Shown here one piece after another: positions 60,768 to 64,000 of a DNA stretch of 64,000 nucleotides (the first letter of the stretch is position 1; each line of letters opens with the position of its first letter). The position numbers were made by a program, and so were the translations under genes. This DNA comes from Verrucomicrobiia bacterium (GTDB lineage: Bacteria; Verrucomicrobiota; Verrucomicrobiia; Verrucomicrobiales; DEV007), in the NCBI GenBank assembly GCA_030427505.1, contig JAUICH010000002.1, positions 1-64,000 of the forward strand, read 5' to 3'. Below the pieces are notes generated by a model. The model was given only the letters and a program-made list of their open reading frames with translations, was not told the origin of the DNA and made no database searches.

Positions 60768-63650
60768 ATGCCGGAATCCACCATCAAGATCGTCGGTGCC
60801 CGCCAGCATAACCTGAAGAATCTCTCTGTCGAGATTCCCCGGCACCAGCTGGTGGTCATTACCGGCGTGAGTGGATCGGGGAAGTCGTCTCTCGCTTTCG
60901 ACACTCTCTATGCGGAAGGCCAGCGCCGCTACGTGGAAAGCCTCTCCGCCTATGCCCGGCAGTTCCTGGATCAATTGGAAAAGCCAGACGTGGATTTCAT
61001 CGAGGGCCTGTCCCCGGCCATCGCTATCGAGCAGCGTACCTCCGCGACCAATCCCCGCTCCACCATCGCCACCACCACGGAGATCTATGACTACCTCCGC
61101 ATCCTTTACGCCGCCATCGGCGTGCCGCACGATCCGGAGACGGGCGAGGAACTGACCCGTCACACCCCCCACGCCATCATCGAGGCCCTTCTCGCCCAGC
61201 CGGAAAAGACCAAGGTCATCCTCCTGGCGCCAGTGGAACCCTCTGAAGAAGGCGACTTGCCCACCCTTCTGGAGCGCCTGAAGAAACAGGGCTTCCTCCG
61301 CGCCCGGATCGACGGCGAAATTTACGACCTGGAAGGTGGCGAGCCCCTGCCCGAAGGCCCAGCCGAGACTGTGGAAGTGGTGGTGGACCGCCTGGTCATC
61401 CGGGAGGGCATCCGCTCCCGCCTGGCGGACTCGGTCGAAACCACCCTGCGCTGGTCCACCGACCGCATGGCCGCCCTGGTCCAGACCCCGGACGCCACGG
61501 AGTGGGATTACGAGACTTTCACCACCACCTTTTACAATCCGGCGACCGGCTTCACCCTACCCAGGCTGACGCCCCGGCACTTTTCCTTTAATAGCCACCT
61601 CGGAGCTTGTCCGGTGTGCCACGGATTGGGTACCCAAATGAGGTGCGATCCCGCTCTCCTCGTGCCGGACCCGGAAAAGAGCCTGCGCCAGGGGGCGGTG
61701 AAAACTTGGTGGGCCAAGAATAAGAAACTCCGCGCCACCCAGGACCGCCAAATCTTTGCCGTGGCCGAGCATTTTGGGCAGGATCTGGACGAGCCCTTCG
61801 AATCGCTGTCCGGGGAATTTAAGAAAGCGCTCTTCTTCGGCTCCGGGAAAACCCCCATCAAGTCCGGCTGGAAGACCGGGCCGAATACGCGGAGCGTGGC
61901 GAAACCCTTTGAAGGCCTCGTGCCCCAGGCGGAACGGCTCTGGGAAACCAGTGAGAGCCAGTTCACCAAGCGCAACGTGCAGCGCTACATGAACGCCCTG
62001 CCCTGCCCGGCCTGCGAGGGCAAGCGGCTGAAGCCCGCCATCCTGGCTGTCACGCTGCCGCATGGGCCGGGTGAGGCGAAGTCCATCCAGGGCTTCACCG
62101 CCCAGTCCATCGAAGCCGCGCTCGGCTGGCTGGACGGTATCACCCTCACAAGGTCGCAACAGACCTTTGCTCCCGAAGTCATCCGCGAGATCCGCAAACG
62201 CCTCCAGTTCCTCAACGACGTGGGCCTCGGCTACCTGACCTTGGACCGGGAGAGCGGTACGCTGTCCGGCGGGGAATCCCAGCGCATCCGCCTCGCCACC
62301 CAGCTCGGCGCGGGGCTGGCGGGCGTGCTTTACGTGTTGGACGAGCCCAGCATTGGCCTGCACCAGAGCGATAATGAAAAGCTCATCGGTACCCTGAAAG
62401 ACCTGCGCGACCTGGGGAACACCGTCATTGTCGTGGAGCATGACGAAGACGCCATCCGCGCGGCGGACCACGTCCTGGATCTCGGCCCCGGCGCGGGCCG
62501 GGCAGGGGGCGAAATGCTCGCACAGGGTACACCGGAGGAGATCGCGCGGGACCCGGCCTCCGTGACCGGGGCTTACCTCTCCGGGAAGAAAGCCATTCCC
62601 ATCCCCGCGCGCCGCGTCCCGCCCAATGCCGCCGCCGGAAAAGACCTGCTGGACTCCGGCTGGCTGACCGTGAAAGGCGCCGCCGAGCACAACCTGAAAG
62701 ACGTCACCGCCGCCTTCCCCCTCGGCTGCCTGGTCGCCGTCACCGGCGTGTCCGGCTCCGGCAAATCAACCCTGGTCGATGACATCTTGCGCCGCGCCGT
62801 CTTCCGGAAACTCTACCAGTCCAAGGAACGTCCCGGCGCTCACGCCGCCATCGAAGGACTGGACGGCATCGACAAAGCCATCGTCATCGATCAATCGCCC
62901 ATTGGCCGCAGCCCGCGCTCAAACCCTTCCACCTACATCGGCGTGTTCGGGCCCATTCGCGATCTGTTCGCCCAGCTTCCCGCCTCCCGCGCCCGGGGCT
63001 ACGAGCCCGGCCGCTTCAGTTTCAACGTGGCCGGCGGCCGCTGCGAAGCCTGCCAAGGCGACGGCGTCATCAAGATCGACATGCATTTCCTGAGCGATGT
63101 CTACGTCACCTGCGAAACCTGCGGCGGCCGCCGCTACAATCGCGAGACCCTGGACGTCACCTATCGCGGCAAGAACATCGCCGACATTCTGGACATGACC
63201 GTGGCGGAGGCCCTGACTTTCTTCCAGAAAATCCCCGCCATTTACCAGAAGCTTCGCGCCCTGCGCGACGTGGGCCTGGGCTACGTGCAGCTCGGCCAGT
63301 CCGCCACCACCCTCTCCGGCGGGGAAGCCCAGCGCATCAAGCTGGCCGCCGAACTCGGCAAATCCGCTACCGGCAAGACCCTCTACCTCTTGGACGAACC
63401 CACCACCGGCCTGCACTTTGAAGACATTGCCGTGCTCCTGGACGTCTTCTTCCGCCTCCGTGACCAGGGGAACACCCTCGTCGTCATCGAGCACAACCTG
63501 GACGTCATTAAATGCGCCGACTGGGTCCTCGACCTCGGCCCCGGCGGAGGCCAACACGGCGGCCAACTCATCGCCCAAGGCACCCCGGAACAGATCGCCG
63601 CCAACAAGAAAAGCGTGACCGGCCGGTATTTAAAAAGGCTGTTGGCCTGA
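60768..63650 (+). CDS. uvrA: Excinuclease ABC subunit A
   Basis: A 960-residue ABC-type ATPase that finds DNA damage and loads UvrB. The first Walker A is GVSGSGKSS (33-41), and the second is near 675 ([10 protein letters not shown]). ABC signatures LSGGE occur in both halves. Zinc modules are visible as CPVCHGLG then CPACEGKR in the first half and CEACQGDG then CETCGGRR in the second. The ATG at 60768 starts the known N-terminus ([18 protein letters not shown]). It is 25 kb from uvrB. No LexA box stands out upstream. Confidence 0.97.
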   Translation: MPESTIKIVGARQHNLKNLSVEIPRHQLVVITGVSGSGKSSLAFDTLYAEGQRRYVESLSAYARQFLDQLEKPDVDFIEGLSPAIAIEQRTSATNPRSTIATTTEIYDYLRILYAAIGVPHDPETGEELTRHTPHAIIEALLAQPEKTKVILLAPVEPSEEGDLPTLLERLKKQGFLRARIDGEIYDLEGGEPLPEGPAETVEVVVDRLVIREGIRSRLADSVETTLRWSTDRMAALVQTPDATEWDYETFTTTFYNPATGFTLPRLTPRHFSFNSHLGACPVCHGLGTQMRCDPALLVPDPEKSLRQGAVKTWWAKNKKLRATQDRQIFAVAEHFGQDLDEPFESLSGEFKKALFFGSGKTPIKSGWKTGPNTRSVAKPFEGLVPQAERLWETSESQFTKRNVQRYMNALPCPACEGKRLKPAILAVTLPHGPGEAKSIQGFTAQSIEAALGWLDGITLTRSQQTFAPEVIREIRKRLQFLNDVGLGYLTLDRESGTLSGGESQRIRLATQLGAGLAGVLYVLDEPSIGLHQSDNEKLIGTLKDLRDLGNTVIVVEHDEDAIRAADHVLDLGPGAGRAGGEMLAQGTPEEIARDPASVTGAYLSGKKAIPIPARRVPPNAAAGKDLLDSGWLTVKGAAEHNLKDVTAAFPLGCLVAVTGVSGSGKSTLVDDILRRAVFRKLYQSKERPGAHAAIEGLDGIDKAIVIDQSPIGRSPRSNPSTYIGVFGPIRDLFAQLPASRARGYEPGRFSFNVAGGRCEACQGDGVIKIDMHFLSDVYVTCETCGGRRYNRETLDVTYRGKNIADILDMTVAEALTFFQKIPAIYQKLRALRDVGLGYVQLGQSATTLSGGEAQRIKLAAELGKSATGKTLYLLDEPTTGLHFEDIAVLLDVFFRLRDQGNTLVVIEHNLDVIKCADWVLDLGPGGGQHGGQLIAQGTPEQIAANKKSVTGRYLKRLLA

Positions 63651-63883
63651 GTGGACCGAGCCGTCCGCCCGCCATTCCTCGACGGAACCCGTTGACAGCA
63701 GTCGAAGGAGGGGATTACTTTACGCCCTTCCGCCCCGGCGCTCCTGGCTCGCCAGTGGCGGGTTTCTCATCTGGAGAACCCACTACTGAGCCTTCCAGAG
63801 TTTACCACCCCGGGGCCGAAACAAGCGGTTCGCGCAACCAAAACGGTCCGAAAGGATCCAACAAAGGTAACGCGTTCCCATCC
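63651..63883. other. 233-bp gap between uvrA and tRNA-Cys
   Basis: I see no gene here. A perfect TTGACA at 63692-63697 stands 18 bp before tacttt (63716-63721), a weak promoter-like pair reading toward the tRNA, with a long leader of about 160 nt. The sequence caaccaaaacggtccgaaagg just before the tRNA is unstructured. No other strong feature is visible. Confidence 0.3.
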
Positions 63884-63954
63884 GGCGAGGTAGCCAAGTG
63901 GTAAGGCCGCGGTCTGCAAAACCGCTATCGCGGGTTCGATTCCCGCCCTCGCCT
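63884..63954 (+). tRNA. tRNA-Cys (GCA)
   Basis: A 71-nt cloverleaf: the acceptor stem ggcgagg (63884-63890) pairs with cctcgcc (63947-63953), the D-arm contains agtggtaa, the anticodon loop is ctgcaaa with anticodon GCA, and the T-arm is gcggg/cccgc around ttcgatt (63930-63946). The discriminator base is T, as expected for cysteine. The 3' CCA is not encoded, so it must be added after transcription. A perfect hairpin follows. Confidence 0.95.
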
Positions 63955-63956
63955 CT

Positions 63957-63980
63957 TTACCCTGCCTTCAGGCAGGGTAA
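63957..63980 (+). terminator. Perfect hairpin directly after tRNA-Cys
   Basis: Arms ttaccctgcc (63957-63966) and ggcagggtaa (63971-63980) form a perfect 10-bp stem around ttca, starting 3 nt after the tRNA 3' end. No T-run follows (ccagtagg), so it may be a factor-assisted terminator or a processing signal. Confidence 0.55.
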
Positions 63981-64000
63981 CCAGTAGGTGGAATTAAACC

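Noticed and set aside
61557-62690. Long minus-strand open frame inside uvrA
   Set aside because: Shadow of uvrA: complete UvrA motifs are on the plus strand and the antisense translation has none.
1-64000. CRISPR arrays, rRNA operons, insertion sequences or prophage genes
   Set aside because: I looked for regularly spaced repeats, rRNA signatures, transposase motifs and phage structural genes and saw none; the only small mobile-like candidate is the inverted-repeat element at 2199-2311.

Overview
The window is about 64 kb of GC-rich bacterial chromosome. Its gene content fits a Verrucomicrobiota bacterium (my inference, perhaps the Opitutia side): Tat-exported Gfo/Idh oxidoreductases, two sulfatases, a DUF1080 protein, ThuA, PmoA-like DUF6807 and CehA/McbA families, and a large membrane Ser/Thr kinase, mixed with conserved housekeeping genes. 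It has no rRNA, CRISPR array, insertion sequence or prophage. Many start codons lack a Shine-Dalgarno sequence, and TTG or GTG starts recur.

Layout. 1-4.2 kb: a lone DUF433 antitoxin-like gene, then a minus-strand run of an amidohydrolase, a 3-hydroxyacyl-CoA dehydrogenase and a Gfo/Idh-SDR fusion, interrupted by a 113-bp element with perfect 20-bp terminal inverted repeats. 4.4-8.5 kb: a secreted CehA/McbA metallohydrolase and a Tat-exported oxidoreductase. 8.6-15.1 kb: an RGG-rich acidic protein of unknown function, a secreted sialidase-like protein, a SAF-domain oxidoreductase, ThuA and a small helical protein. 15.3-24.1 kb: a frameshifted small membrane protein, an L,D-transpeptidase, MTA phosphorylase, a lipoprotein deacetylase, a bacterial dynamin, cdsA-dxr-ROK kinase and an AHSA1 protein. 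24.1-25.4 kb: a less GC-rich island with a small membrane protein and a nucleotidyltransferase behind a small partner gene, a possible toxin-antitoxin module. 25.4-35.5 kb: a POT transporter with an inserted soluble domain, DUF2071, a candidate minus-strand small RNA, DUF1015, PepP, a HAD phosphatase, a YhaM-like nuclease and UvrB.

35.5-45.3 kb: a lipoprotein, an SLC13-type transporter divergent from a Tat-exported dimethylformamidase-like protein, PmoA-like, an HExxH protein, a small gene behind a textbook sigma-54 promoter, a CPBP protease, a Tat-exported pyruvyltransferase-like protein and a YdjM-type membrane hydrolase. 45.4-54.1 kb: a polysaccharide-oriented set (two sulfatases, an esterase, a DUF1080 protein, a PL14-like lyase) around a zinc-ribbon/TPR membrane protein. 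54-56.2 kb: molybdenum cofactor genes moaA-moaC-mog running into the lyase gene. 56.2-64 kb: a BamE-like lipoprotein, a Ser/Thr kinase, trpF, a degenerate receiver protein, uvrA and tRNA-Cys.

How it fits together. The exported sulfatases, esterase, lyase, sialidase, DUF1080, PmoA-like and Gfo/Idh proteins suggest use of sulfated and acidic sugars from algal or host glycans, with SLC13 and POT transporters supplying small acids and peptides. The most unusual signals are the nucleotidyltransferase pair, the candidate small RNA, the transporter with a pseudopilin-like insert, the sigma-54 mini-gene, the RGG protein and the inverted-repeat element.
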